Assembly (NCBI GenBank): GCA_011526585.1
Contig: WYBB01000263.1
Span: 1 to 45,745, forward strand
From: Deltaproteobacteria bacterium
Lineage (GTDB): Bacteria; Myxococcota_A; UBA9042; PHBI01
Direction: 5' to 3'
Length of the DNA: 45,745 nucleotides
Position numbers and translations under genes: made by a program. Below the pieces are notes generated by a model, which was not told the origin of the DNA, made no database searches, and was given only the letters and a program-made list of their open reading frames with translations. This document shows positions 13,758-25,247 of the stretch, piece by piece. Within the stretch, counting starts at the first letter, position 1; each line of letters begins with the position of its first letter.

Positions 13758-15971
13758 ATGTGTTTGACGCGGGCAACCCAGCGCTCGGCGCTTCCGTGCA
13801 AGGGCGCGCCGGGCGTCTCATCGCGCGGTGGGCAGCTCGGTGGGCTCCTGCGCGAGCGGGACTTCGACGCCCAGGCGGCGATGCTGGCCCCGGTGCAGCG
13901 CAAGAAGGGCGAGGGCCCTGCGCGCGACGAGGCGGAAGTGCACCGCGCGGCCGACCAGGGGATCGCCTCGGGCGGCGGCGCGATGCCGCACGCCGACAAG
14001 ATCCAGGCGAGCTTCGGGCGCTTCGGAATCGGGGACGTGCAGGCGCACGTCGGCTCGGCGGCGCGCGAGGCGAGCCGGGCGATCGGCGCGCGGGCCTATG
14101 CCAGCGGCGACCACGTCGCCTTCGACGGCGCGCCCGATCTGCACACCGCCGCGCACGAGGCGGCGCACGTGGTGCAGCAGCGCGCGGGCGTCTCGCTCGC
14201 CGGCGGGGTCGGCAAGGAAGGCGACGACTACGAGCGCCACGCCGATCGGGTCGCCGACGCGGTGGTCGCAGGGCGCTCCGCCGAGGGGCTCCTCGAGGAG
14301 ATGGCGGGCGGAGGCGCGGGGCGTGTGCAGCGCCGGGCGATCCAGCGCGCGCCCGGGCGGGGCGGCCGGGGCGCCGCGGCCGTGCAGCGGCTGGAAAACG
14401 AGTTCGCTTCCTTCCTCGACCCGCAGTACCAGGGGTTGGACCCGCGCAGCGGGCTGTTGCCGCACCAGCAGGCGGCCGTCGAGGAGCTGGCGCGCCAGGT
14501 CGGGAGCGCGCTCGTCACGTGGGAGAAGCAGCGCGGTACGCCGGAGCTCGAGTTCAAGCGCGGGACCGACGTCGCGATCGCGCTGCACGAGTTCAACCGC
14601 AAGCTCATCAGCGACCCGCACCACGCGCTGGTGCGGCGCGAGGCGCAGCGGCGGCTGCGCAGCGGCTTCAACGAGGCCTGGGTGCGCGAGATCCGCATGT
14701 TCAACCCCGGCGAGCTCGCGGGGCTGCGCCGGCTTCTGGAGGTCGAGGACGTCGAGGCGTCGCACTCCTACGAGTTCCGTCCGATCTGGGGCACGGCCGG
14801 CGGGTGGTCTGGGCGCGGGGTCAAGGTCGGCGCGGTCGCGAAGCGCATCGAGGTGCGCTACACCAACTCGCAGATCCCCGGCCTGAGCTGGACGCAGTCG
14901 GTCTCGCTGACCGGGCTGCAGCTCGGCTTCGGCGTCACGGTCGACGCCTTCAAGAAGGCGCGCAAGGGCGAAAAGCCCGAGATGGAGCGCGGCGGATCGA
15001 TCTCGGGGCCGGGCAAGTGGGAGCTGGCGGTCGGCCAGCCGCGCGAGCGCTACCTGCCGCCGTCCTTCTTCGAGGGCGCGTCCTTCACCAGCCCGTCGGC
15101 GTCGGCGAGCGCCAACCTCGGGCCGGCCACCGCCAAGAAGAGCTTCGGCAGCGCGCTCTTGATCGACAACGGCGATCGCCTGCTCTGGGACATGCCCGCC
15201 GAGGCGACGGTGATCGACGAGGCCGAGCTCGGGCTCGAGAAGGGCTCGCTCGACGAGATGAGCAAGGAAGGCATCAAGGCCGACGCCGGGATCGAGGCGA
15301 CCAACGAGTTCGGCCAGACCGCGCTCGTCGGCGAGCTCGAGTTCGACGCGGGGCAGTGGCCAGAGCTCGAGAACAAGAAGGTCGAGCCGAGCGACGTGTG
15401 GGTGCCGCTGCACTACGCGCGGATCTTCTTCGAGCGCGGCTCGGCCGAGCTCGAGCCCGGCCGCGACGTCGCCACCCTCCAGAAGATCGTCAAGGCGATC
15501 CTCGCCTGGGACGACAAGCCCGGCTATCGCGGCTCGTTCTTCAAGATCGAGGTCTCGGGCTGCCACAGCCAGGTCTGGGACGAGGTCGACGACGAGCTGC
15601 GCAAGCTCGACCAGCGCCGCGACGAAAACGGCGAGCTGCACGGCAAGGACCTGAGGCGCGAGGGCGACCTGAAGGCGCAGAAGGAGATCGAGAACTACCA
15701 GCTGGCGATGAGCCGCGCGGAGAACACGCAGGCGCAGCTCCTCGCGCAGCTCGGCGTGCTCGAGCGCAAGGACCGGCTGGTCAACGGGGTCAAGGCCGGC
15801 TCGCAGGTCGCCGATCCGACGACGCACGAGCCGCTCTCCGACAACCCCTACAGCGACTATCGCGCCGAGCGCTCGGCGACGATCCTCGTCTCGTACCAGA
15901 TCTTCAACCCGCGCGGCGCGGTCGCCTTCGACCACAACGCGGCGGCGCTGCTCGACTCGTGGAAGCCCTGA
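13758..15971 (+). CDS. DUF4157 (eCIS-type metallopeptidase) protein with OmpA-like C-terminus
   Basis: A 737-residue protein. Residues ~75-175 are a DUF4157 domain: MPHADKIQASFGRFG, then a zinc-peptidase HEAAH (133-137) followed by VVQQ, and the family's YERHADRVADAVV (158-170). DUF4157 proteins are often cargo or accessory proteins of extracellular contractile injection systems. Residues ~180-540 are a long unrecognised region. Residues ~552-714 resemble an OmpA/MotB peptidoglycan-binding domain (YARIFFERGSAEL, VSGCHS, LAMSRAENTQAQLL, ERSATILVSY) with an insertion between its strands. There is no signal peptide, as usual for eCIS cargo. No eCIS sheath or tube genes lie in the window. The start is uncertain; an ATG at 13881 (residue 42) would also keep every domain. 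Confidence 0.75.
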   Translation: MCLTRATQRSALPCKGAPGVSSRGGQLGGLLRERDFDAQAAMLAPVQRKKGEGPARDEAEVHRAADQGIASGGGAMPHADKIQASFGRFGIGDVQAHVGSAAREASRAIGARAYASGDHVAFDGAPDLHTAAHEAAHVVQQRAGVSLAGGVGKEGDDYERHADRVADAVVAGRSAEGLLEEMAGGGAGRVQRRAIQRAPGRGGRGAAAVQRLENEFASFLDPQYQGLDPRSGLLPHQQAAVEELARQVGSALVTWEKQRGTPELEFKRGTDVAIALHEFNRKLISDPHHALVRREAQRRLRSGFNEAWVREIRMFNPGELAGLRRLLEVEDVEASHSYEFRPIWGTAGGWSGRGVKVGAVAKRIEVRYTNSQIPGLSWTQSVSLTGLQLGFGVTVDAFKKARKGEKPEMERGGSISGPGKWELAVGQPRERYLPPSFFEGASFTSPSASASANLGPATAKKSFGSALLIDNGDRLLWDMPAEATVIDEAELGLEKGSLDEMSKEGIKADAGIEATNEFGQTALVGELEFDAGQWPELENKKVEPSDVWVPLHYARIFFERGSAELEPGRDVATLQKIVKAILAWDDKPGYRGSFFKIEVSGCHSQVWDEVDDELRKLDQRRDENGELHGKDLRREGDLKAQKEIENYQLAMSRAENTQAQLLAQLGVLERKDRLVNGVKAGSQVADPTTHEPLSDNPYSDYRAERSATILVSYQIFNPRGAVAFDHNAAALLDSWKP

Positions 15972-15979
15972 CGGGCTTC
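15962..15979 (+). terminator. Stem-loop at the stop codon of the DUF4157 gene
   Basis: GAAGCCC (15962-15968) and GGGCTTC (15973-15979) form a perfect 7-bp stem whose TGAC loop contains the stop codon. No T-run follows, so it is only a possible terminator, but it lies between two convergent genes where one is expected. Confidence 0.35.
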
Positions 15980-16012
15980 ACCCCGCGTGCGCGCGCCGAT
16001 CGCGCCGATCGC

Positions 16013-16444
16013 TCAGGGGGTGGTGCTCGAAGCGGGCTTGTCGAGGCGCGTGTTCTTCTTCTCCATCGCGGTCTCGACGAGCTCCAAGACCTTGGGGATC
16101 TTGTCGAAGATCTTGTCGAGGATCCCCTTCTTGTCGGCGATGGGCAGGATCTGCACGCCGTCGTCGCTGAAGATCGCAACGCCGACCGGGCGCACCTTGG
16201 CGCCGGCGCCGGACGCGCTGCCCGCGCCCTTGCCGCGGCCGGAGCGCACCTTGTGCTTGCGCCCGGGCGCCTGGAACTCGCCCTCGCCTTCGCCGCCGCC
16301 GAGCCCGAGGCCGAGGCTCAGGCGCGAGAGCGGCACGATCTTGACCTTGCCGAGGTCGATGGGCTCACCGACGACGACCTCGCTCCGGGCGGCGTCGGTG
16401 AGGGTGTTCGAGACCAGGCCGAGTAGCTCGATGATCGATTCCAT
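16013..16444 (-). CDS. GerW/YtfJ-family protein (long copy)
   Basis: A 143-residue protein of the GerW (YtfJ) family, known in Bacillus from a spore protein needed for germination. The family pattern is complete: a helical N-terminus (SIIELLGLVSNTLTDAA), VVVGEPIDLGKVKIVPLSRL, a Gly-rich segment (LGLGLGGGEGEGEF), a basic Gly/Ser linker (66-83), PVGVAIFSDDGVQILPI, and an amphipathic C-terminal helix (KGILDKIFDKIPKVLELVE). AAGGAG precedes ATG 16444. It is the last gene of the ECF sigma operon. The family also occurs outside endospore formers with unknown function, so a germination role should not be assumed here. Confidence 0.85.
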   Translation of the reverse strand: MESIIELLGLVSNTLTDAARSEVVVGEPIDLGKVKIVPLSRLSLGLGLGGGEGEGEFQAPGRKHKVRSGRGKGAGSASGAGAKVRPVGVAIFSDDGVQILPIADKKGILDKIFDKIPKVLELVETAMEKKNTRLDKPASSTTP

Positions 16445-16472
16445 GGGGTGTTCTCCTTGGTTTGGTTGTCAC

Positions 16473-16493
16473 GGGCGGCCACGAGGGCCGCCC
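16473..16493. repeat. Intergenic palindrome between the two GerW-family genes
   Basis: GGGCGGCC (16473-16480) and GGCCGCCC (16486-16493) form a perfect 8-bp stem with an ACGAG loop, flanked by a CCTACG end. Read on the other strand it begins TAGGGGCGGCC. Palindromes of the general form TAGGGGCG...CGCCC are scattered in many environmental bacterial genomes, so it may be an interspersed repeat. Within the operon it could stabilise the upstream message or attenuate the last gene. Confidence 0.6.
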
Positions 16494-16529
16494 CTACGGT
16501 TCGCGTCACCGGGGCGTGGCGGCGACGGA

Positions 16530-16820
16530 TCAGGTGCCGAGCTGCTCGAGCCGGACCTTGTCGCCCTCGATCACCAGGACCGCGACCGGGCAGGCCGAGG
16601 CCTTGCCGCCGGCGCCCATGCCCTGGCCCTTGCCGCCGCCCTGACCGTCCTCCTGGCCCTCGCCGCGACCGCCGAAGCCGCCGTAGCCGACCGAGAGCTC
16701 ACAGAGCGTGACGACGTGTCGGTTGCCGACCGAGATCGGCTTGGCGACGACGGCGTTGCGCAGGGTGAGCGCCTTGAGCCGGCTCATCACCGCCTCGTAC
16801 ATTTCCTTGATCTGCAGCAT
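16530..16820 (-). CDS. GerW/YtfJ-family protein (short copy)
   Basis: A 96-residue protein. It repeats the GerW core in reduced form: a helical start (MLQIKEMYEAVMSRLKALT), NAVVAKPISVGNRHVVTLCE, SVGYGGFGGRGEG, a Gly/Gln-rich linker and ASACPVAVLVIEGDKVRLEQL. It lacks the C-terminal amphipathic helix of the neighbouring copy. GGAG precedes ATG 16820; the longer open frame upstream runs over the DUF2953 gene and is rejected. Two diverged GerW copies side by side suggest a hetero-oligomer, but that is inference. Confidence 0.75.
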   Translation of the reverse strand: MLQIKEMYEAVMSRLKALTLRNAVVAKPISVGNRHVVTLCELSVGYGGFGGRGEGQEDGQGGGKGQGMGAGGKASACPVAVLVIEGDKVRLEQLGT

Positions 16821-16845
16821 TTCCTTCTCCTTTTTCGGGGACTTC

Positions 16846-17517
16846 TCAGGTGGCGGTGATCGCCCGCCACGATTTGCGATCGATGAACAGCCACGCGGTG
16901 ATCGCCGCGAGCTGCAGTGGCCAGATCCAGCCGCCGACCTTCGCGCGCAGGGCGAAGACCTCCTCGACCCAGTCGACCTCGACCGCGATGAGGCCGGCCG
17001 GCAGCCGCGAGTCGGCGAGCGCGAGCAGCTGGTGCAGGGTCGCGTTGTGCTCGGGGCTCGGCAGCCCGACGACGCCCTCGACCTCGCCGCTGAGGTGCAG
17101 CGCGCCGAGGTAGCGGCGCACGATCGCGAAGAGCACGCTGCGGTTCTGGAAGAACCAGAGCACGCCACGGCGGCGGCCCGGCTCCTCGAGCTCGGCCTTC
17201 GAGGCGCGCCTCTTGCGGCGCCGCTCGGCGCGGCGGACGCGCTTGTCCGCCTTGCGCCTGCGCGTCGCGTCATCGTCCTCGTCGGCGCCCAGGGCGAGGC
17301 GCCGGATCCGGAGCCCACAGAGGCGGAGCGTGTTGTCACCCGGCATCAGGTGCACGGCGACGAGGCCGAAGCCCCAGGCGATCCGCACGTGCCAGCCGAT
17401 CTCCTCGTCGTCCTCGAGCGCGCCCTCGGCGCGAAACGACAGCGGCATGACGAGCACGAGGGCGACGAGCGCGCCGACGATCACCAGCAGCCAGACGAGG
17501 ATCTCGACGACGATCAT
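16846..17517 (-). CDS. DUF2953-like membrane protein
   Basis: A 223-residue protein. An N-terminal membrane helix (VEILVWLLVIVGALVALVLVM) is followed by beta-rich LSFRAEGALEDDEEIGWHVR and WGFGLVAVHL, a charged Arg/Lys/Asp linker (~80-112), and a second half with LGALHLSGEVEGVVGLPSPE and a C-terminal hydrophobic stretch (WIWPLQLAAITAWLFI). This matches the DUF2953 layout (Bacillus YtfI). In Bacillus ytfI lies next to ytfJ (gerW), and here the gene is followed by two gerW-like genes, so the conserved neighbourhood supports the assignment. Its ATG overlaps the anti-sigma stop (ATGA). Confidence 0.7.
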   Translation of the reverse strand: MIVVEILVWLLVIVGALVALVLVMPLSFRAEGALEDDEEIGWHVRIAWGFGLVAVHLMPGDNTLRLCGLRIRRLALGADEDDDATRRRKADKRVRRAERRRKRRASKAELEEPGRRRGVLWFFQNRSVLFAIVRRYLGALHLSGEVEGVVGLPSPEHNATLHQLLALADSRLPAGLIAVEVDWVEEVFALRAKVGGWIWPLQLAAITAWLFIDRKSWRAITAT

Positions 17518-17963
17518 GACGACCTCCCACGCAGCCCGAGCGGGCCGAGCAGGAAGCGCACCGTGCCGGCGCCGGCGATGGCGGCCCGACCGGCGGGGGC
17601 GGCGACGGGGCCGCGCACCATCCAGCTCGCGCCGTAGAGCGCGCCGCGGGTGCGGGCGAGCCGCGTGCGGCGCTCGGCGAGATCGATGACCTCCGCGGCG
17701 TCCGCGCGCGCGTCGGCGCCAGGATCGGCCACGCCGAGGGCGGCGATGATGCGCTCGGCGAGGTCGGGCGGCGGGGCTGCGTCGGGGGCGGCGGCGAGCA
17801 GCTCGCGCAGCGCGATCGCTTCGGCGAGGGCCTGGGCGACCTCGGGATCGATGAGCAATCGTTCGACGGCGCGCGTCTCGGCGGGGCTCAGGAGGCCGTC
17901 GAGGTAGGCGTCGAGGCGCGCTTCGAGCGCCTCGCGATCGAGGTGGGGATTGGACTTCATCAT
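17514..17963 (-). CDS. Anti-sigma factor (no zinc ligands)
   Basis: A 149-residue protein directly coupled to the ECF sigma gene (ATGA overlap at 17960-17963). The N-terminal part (EARLDAYLDGLLSPAETRAV, then LLIDPEVAQALAEAIALREL) has the helical pattern of anti-sigma domains that clamp ECF sigma factors. The His and paired Cys of the zinc-binding subclass are absent. The C-terminal part is Ala/Arg/Gly-rich with only a weakly hydrophobic segment and no certain membrane helix, so it may be soluble. The gene order makes this the cognate inhibitor of the sigma factor at 17960-18538. Confidence 0.75.
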   Translation of the reverse strand: MMKSNPHLDREALEARLDAYLDGLLSPAETRAVERLLIDPEVAQALAEAIALRELLAAAPDAAPPPDLAERIIAALGVADPGADARADAAEVIDLAERRTRLARTRGALYGASWMVRGPVAAPAGRAAIAGAGTVRFLLGPLGLRGRSS

Positions 17964-18538
17964 TCCCTCCCGCCCAGGACGGGCGCGAGCGCGCGTTGCA
18001 GGACGAGGCGGGCCCGGTGCAGCCGGGTCCGCACGGTGTTCTTGTTCATGCCGACGGCGTCGCCGACCTCGTGGTCGGTCATGCCGTCCATATAACGAAG
18101 TGTGATGAGGGCGCGGTCCTGCGCCGAGAGGCGGTCCATCGCCGCGAGCACGAGCTCGCCGACCTCGTGCGCGGCGGTCGCGCGCTCGGGGCCGTGGGTG
18201 GAGTCGTCTTCGACGTGGGCGAGGTCGGCCGGGTCGAAGGCCGGGCCGAGGCGGCGTGCGTGAGCGAGGCGCTTGAGGCAGACGTGGTAGGTGATGCGGC
18301 CGAGCCAGGGCGGCAGAGGACGCGCGGGATCGTAGGTGGCGAACGCGGCATAGGCTTTGAGGAACGCCTCCTGGGTGGCGTCCTCGGCCTCGGCGCCGGG
18401 CCCGAGCATGCGCGCCGCCAGGCGATAGACCATCGGGGTGTGGCGCCGGATGAGCGCGCGCCAGGCGCGCTTGTCCCCTCGCAGCGCGAGCCGGCTCAGC
18501 GCGTCGTCGGGTTCCTCGTCGGGGTGGCGCGTCGACAT
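17960..18538 (-). CDS. ECF (RpoE-type) RNA polymerase sigma factor
   Basis: A 192-residue sigma-70 family factor. Region 2 spans ~27-95 (WRALIRRHTPMVYRLAARML, DATQEAFLKAYAAF, ITYHVCLKRLAHARR). After a linker, region 4 spans ~128-180 (LSAQDRALITLRYMDGMTDH, EVGDAVGMNKNTVRTRLHRA). It lacks regions 1 and 3, as ECF factors do. The next four genes on the strand are spaced by overlaps or short gaps, so it probably heads and may drive its own operon. A candidate promoter lies at 18548-18576. Confidence 0.92.
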   Translation of the reverse strand: MSTRHPDEEPDDALSRLALRGDKRAWRALIRRHTPMVYRLAARMLGPGAEAEDATQEAFLKAYAAFATYDPARPLPPWLGRITYHVCLKRLAHARRLGPAFDPADLAHVEDDSTHGPERATAAHEVGELVLAAMDRLSAQDRALITLRYMDGMTDHEVGDAVGMNKNTVRTRLHRARLVLQRALAPVLGGRE

Positions 18539-18547
18539 CTGCCCTCC

Positions 18548-18576
18548 CTTATCCGGGTGAGGGTGAGGGTGTTTCA
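18548..18576 (-). promoter_or_regulatory. Candidate promoter of the ECF sigma operon
   Basis: On the minus strand TGAAAC (18571-18576) and GATAAG (18548-18553) are separated by 17 bases. TGAAAC resembles the AAC-type -35 element of ECF sigma factors, so this may be an autoregulated promoter; a weak sigma70 site is the alternative. It lies so close to the ATG (18538) that the leader would be very short. Confidence 0.35.
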
Positions 18577-18697
18577 GAAATCAGCCAGGCACTTCAGAAG
18601 GTGCCTACAAAGCTGCTCCGTCGCGCGTCTGCGTCGTTGTCGGAGCCCCTCGTCGCCGCGACGTACCACGCAGAGATGAAACGCAGGTCAGTTGCTT

Positions 18698-18780
18698 TCT
18701 CAGGAAGCCAGGAACCGAGGAAAGCAGGAGATCCTGGCTTCATCACTTCCTGGCTTCCTCACTTCCTGGCTTCCTCAGAG
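18698..18780. repeat. Hairpin repeat element with 16-bp tandem units (copy A)
   Basis: The right arm holds 2.75 tandem copies of CTGGCTTCCTCACTTC (18734-18749, 18750-18765, 18766-18777). The left arm (18698-18729) is its inverted, slightly diverged copy (TCAGGAAGCCAGGAA and GAGGAAAGCAGGA), so the whole folds into a long stem. A second copy with the same unit is at 34571-34688. It lies downstream of the MopE-type gene and upstream of the sigma gene, where it could act as a terminator or mRNA stabiliser. Confidence 0.75.
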
Positions 18781-19168
18781 GCGCCGCCGGGCGTCTACAT
18801 CGAGATATGTCGCAGGGGTGGCAACGGAGGCGCAGCCGCGATCGTCCCCTGATCCCGCTTCGCGGGTTGCGCTGCGCGGGCTGGAGGCCGGGTTCGATAC
18901 GTTTCGCCTCTTCTTGGTGCCGTCAGCCGTGGGTGGCGGCTCGCGCTCGTGGGAAGGCCAACCGCTCCCCGTTCCGCTCCGTCGCCCCGCTGGGGCGTCG
19001 GAGCTCCACGAGATCGTGGTCGACCTTTCCCACTTCGCGCGGCCGCCTGCGTCGAACCCGGAGGCTGCAATATCGGGTGACCGGAGTCGGGGCGTCGGTT
19101 CGCGCGCCACGCGCTCGACCCGACGCCCCGATCTGCCGTTTCATCCCAGGCCGTACGACGATGTGTGA

Positions 19169-23838
<4,670 letters not shown>

Positions 23839-23867
23839 GAAGACCTCCAATCCGCAATCGGGTTGAG

Positions 23868-23896
23868 ATCTTAGACCGATGTCTCCGCCGCGACAA
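23868..23896 (-). promoter_or_regulatory. Candidate sigma70 promoter of the OmpA/MopE operon
   Basis: On the minus strand TTGTCG (23891-23896) and TAAGAT (23868-23873) are separated by exactly 17 bases. Transcription would begin near 23861 and give a leader of about 22 bases carrying the TTGGAGG ribosome-binding site. Confidence 0.5.
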
Positions 23897-23945
23897 GCGC
23901 ACCCCATCACGGTGCATCGCAGCGCAAGCGCGATGGCGCCATGGG

Positions 23946-25241
23946 TCAGCGCGGGGCGTCGCGCTTGGGCACGATGCCAGGCGGCGCCTTGGCCATCGCC
24001 TGCACGAGCACCGGGAAGGCGAGGGCGACCAGGTCGAGCGACGGGTCGAGCTGCTTGCCGAGGCCCTCGGCGACGAGGATGGCGATGTGCACGACGGTGA
24101 ACGAGGGATCGGTGCGGATCCGGTACTTGCGCAGGATGTTCATCACGCCGGTGACGACGACCGAGGCCTCGACCTCGCCGATCGGCTTGCCCGCCCAGCG
24201 CGAGAACCAGGCCACGCAGTCCGCCTCGTAGGTCGCGTAGTCGAAGTCGCCGACTTGCGGCGCGTGCACGTAGAGGAGGCGCGCGACCTCGGCGCCGTTC
24301 TGTTGGGAGAGAGCGAGGAAGGTCGCGATCCACGGGCGCATCAGCTCGGGTGGGATCTCGGCGACCATGCCGAGGTCGATGACGACCACGCGCCCGTCGT
24401 CGGTCAGGATGATGTTGCCCGGGTGCAGATCGGCGTGCACGAAGCCGTCGGTGAAGACCATCTTGAGGATCGCCTGCGCGCCGATGCGGGCGAGGCGCGC
24501 GCGGTCGCCGCCGACCTTCTCGGGCTCGCTGCCCTTGACCCCGCGCACGAGCTCCATCGTCAAGACGCGCCGGGTCGAGAGCTCGGGCACCAGGGCCGGC
24601 ACCGCGAGCCCCTCGATCGGCGCGAAGTTGTCGGCGAAGCGGCGGTTGTTGCGCGCCTCGGCCTCGAAGTCGAGCTGCCCCTCGAGCGCCTTGCCGAAGT
24701 GCGCCAGCGCGCCCGGCAACGACAGCGGCTTGAGCTGCGGGAAGAGATTCAGGAACCGCGCCCAGCTCTGCAGGATGGCGACGTCGCCGACGATGCGGCG
24801 CTCGACGCCGGGGCGCTGCACTTTGACCGCAACCTCGCGCCCGTCGTCGAGCACGGCGCGGTGCACCTGCGCCACCGACGCGGCCGCCAGCGGCTCGTAG
24901 GCGAAGTCGCTGAAGCGCGCGGTGTGCGCGCCGAGCTCGCGCCGCAGGACCTTCTCGATCGCCTTCTTCGGCTCGGGCCTGACGCGATCCTGCAGGCGCG
25001 CGAGCGGCTCGATGTAGCCCGGGCCGAGGAGGTCGGGGCGGGTCGAGAGGATCTGGCCGAACTTGATGAAGGTCGCGCCGAGCCGCTCGAAGTTGCGCGC
25101 CATCACCTCGCCGCGCAGACGCTCGCGGGCCTCGGGCGTCATGCGCCCGCGCAGGACGCGGCGCACACCATAGGAGATCAGCGCGCCGATGAAGACGAGC
25201 GAGATCCAGATCGCGCGGAAGAACAAGAGGAAGGCGCGCAA
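23946..25241 (-). CDS. ABC1/UbiB-family atypical kinase
   Basis: A 431-residue protein of the UbiB/ADCK family, whose members support ubiquinone or other isoprenoid lipid metabolism and bind ATP. Present are the family's KFGQ motif (60-63), the Ala-rich AAASVAQVHRA loop, VAVKVQRPG with the lysine, LEGQLDFEAEARN, HADLHPGNII and IDLGM in place of DFG. The N-terminus has a hydrophobic segment (FRAIWISLVFIGALISYGVR). The start codon is TTG at 25241, because the in-frame hisD stop lies 9 bases upstream and excludes earlier starts. It is the last gene of the histidine operon although it has no known role in histidine synthesis. A hairpin with CATCGC/GCGATG arms lies just downstream (23915-23935). 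Confidence 0.88.
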   Translation of the reverse strand: MRAFLLFFRAIWISLVFIGALISYGVRRVLRGRMTPEARERLRGEVMARNFERLGATFIKFGQILSTRPDLLGPGYIEPLARLQDRVRPEPKKAIEKVLRRELGAHTARFSDFAYEPLAAASVAQVHRAVLDDGREVAVKVQRPGVERRIVGDVAILQSWARFLNLFPQLKPLSLPGALAHFGKALEGQLDFEAEARNNRRFADNFAPIEGLAVPALVPELSTRRVLTMELVRGVKGSEPEKVGGDRARLARIGAQAILKMVFTDGFVHADLHPGNIILTDDGRVVVIDLGMVAEIPPELMRPWIATFLALSQQNGAEVARLLYVHAPQVGDFDYATYEADCVAWFSRWAGKPIGEVEASVVVTGVMNILRKYRIRTDPSFTVVHIAILVAEGLGKQLDPSLDLVALAFPVLVQAMAKAPPGIVPKRDAPR

Positions 25242-25247
25242 GATGGC

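Larger units (their letters stand above)
18539..19168. other. 630-base gap with hairpins, no convincing gene
   Basis: The gap between the sigma gene and the MopE-type gene contains the candidate promoter, a hairpin at 18587-18606 (AGGCAC/GTGCCT arms, 8-bp stem including one G-T pair), and the 16-bp repeat hairpin at 18698-18780. The rest (about 18790-19168) has open frames on both strands, but their products look like no protein family and lack ribosome-binding sites. It may be a decayed gene or simply spacer; nothing more can be supported. Confidence 0.5.

Noticed and set aside
13712..16426. Long plus-strand frame overlapping the DUF4157 gene
   Set aside because: It runs out of phase with the domain-bearing frame, gives an Arg/Gly-rich product without motifs, and reads through the convergent GerW gene.
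18692..19168. 158-codon plus-strand open frame in the 630-base gap
   Set aside because: It begins inside the hairpin repeat, has no ribosome-binding site, and its product is low-complexity with no recognisable fold.
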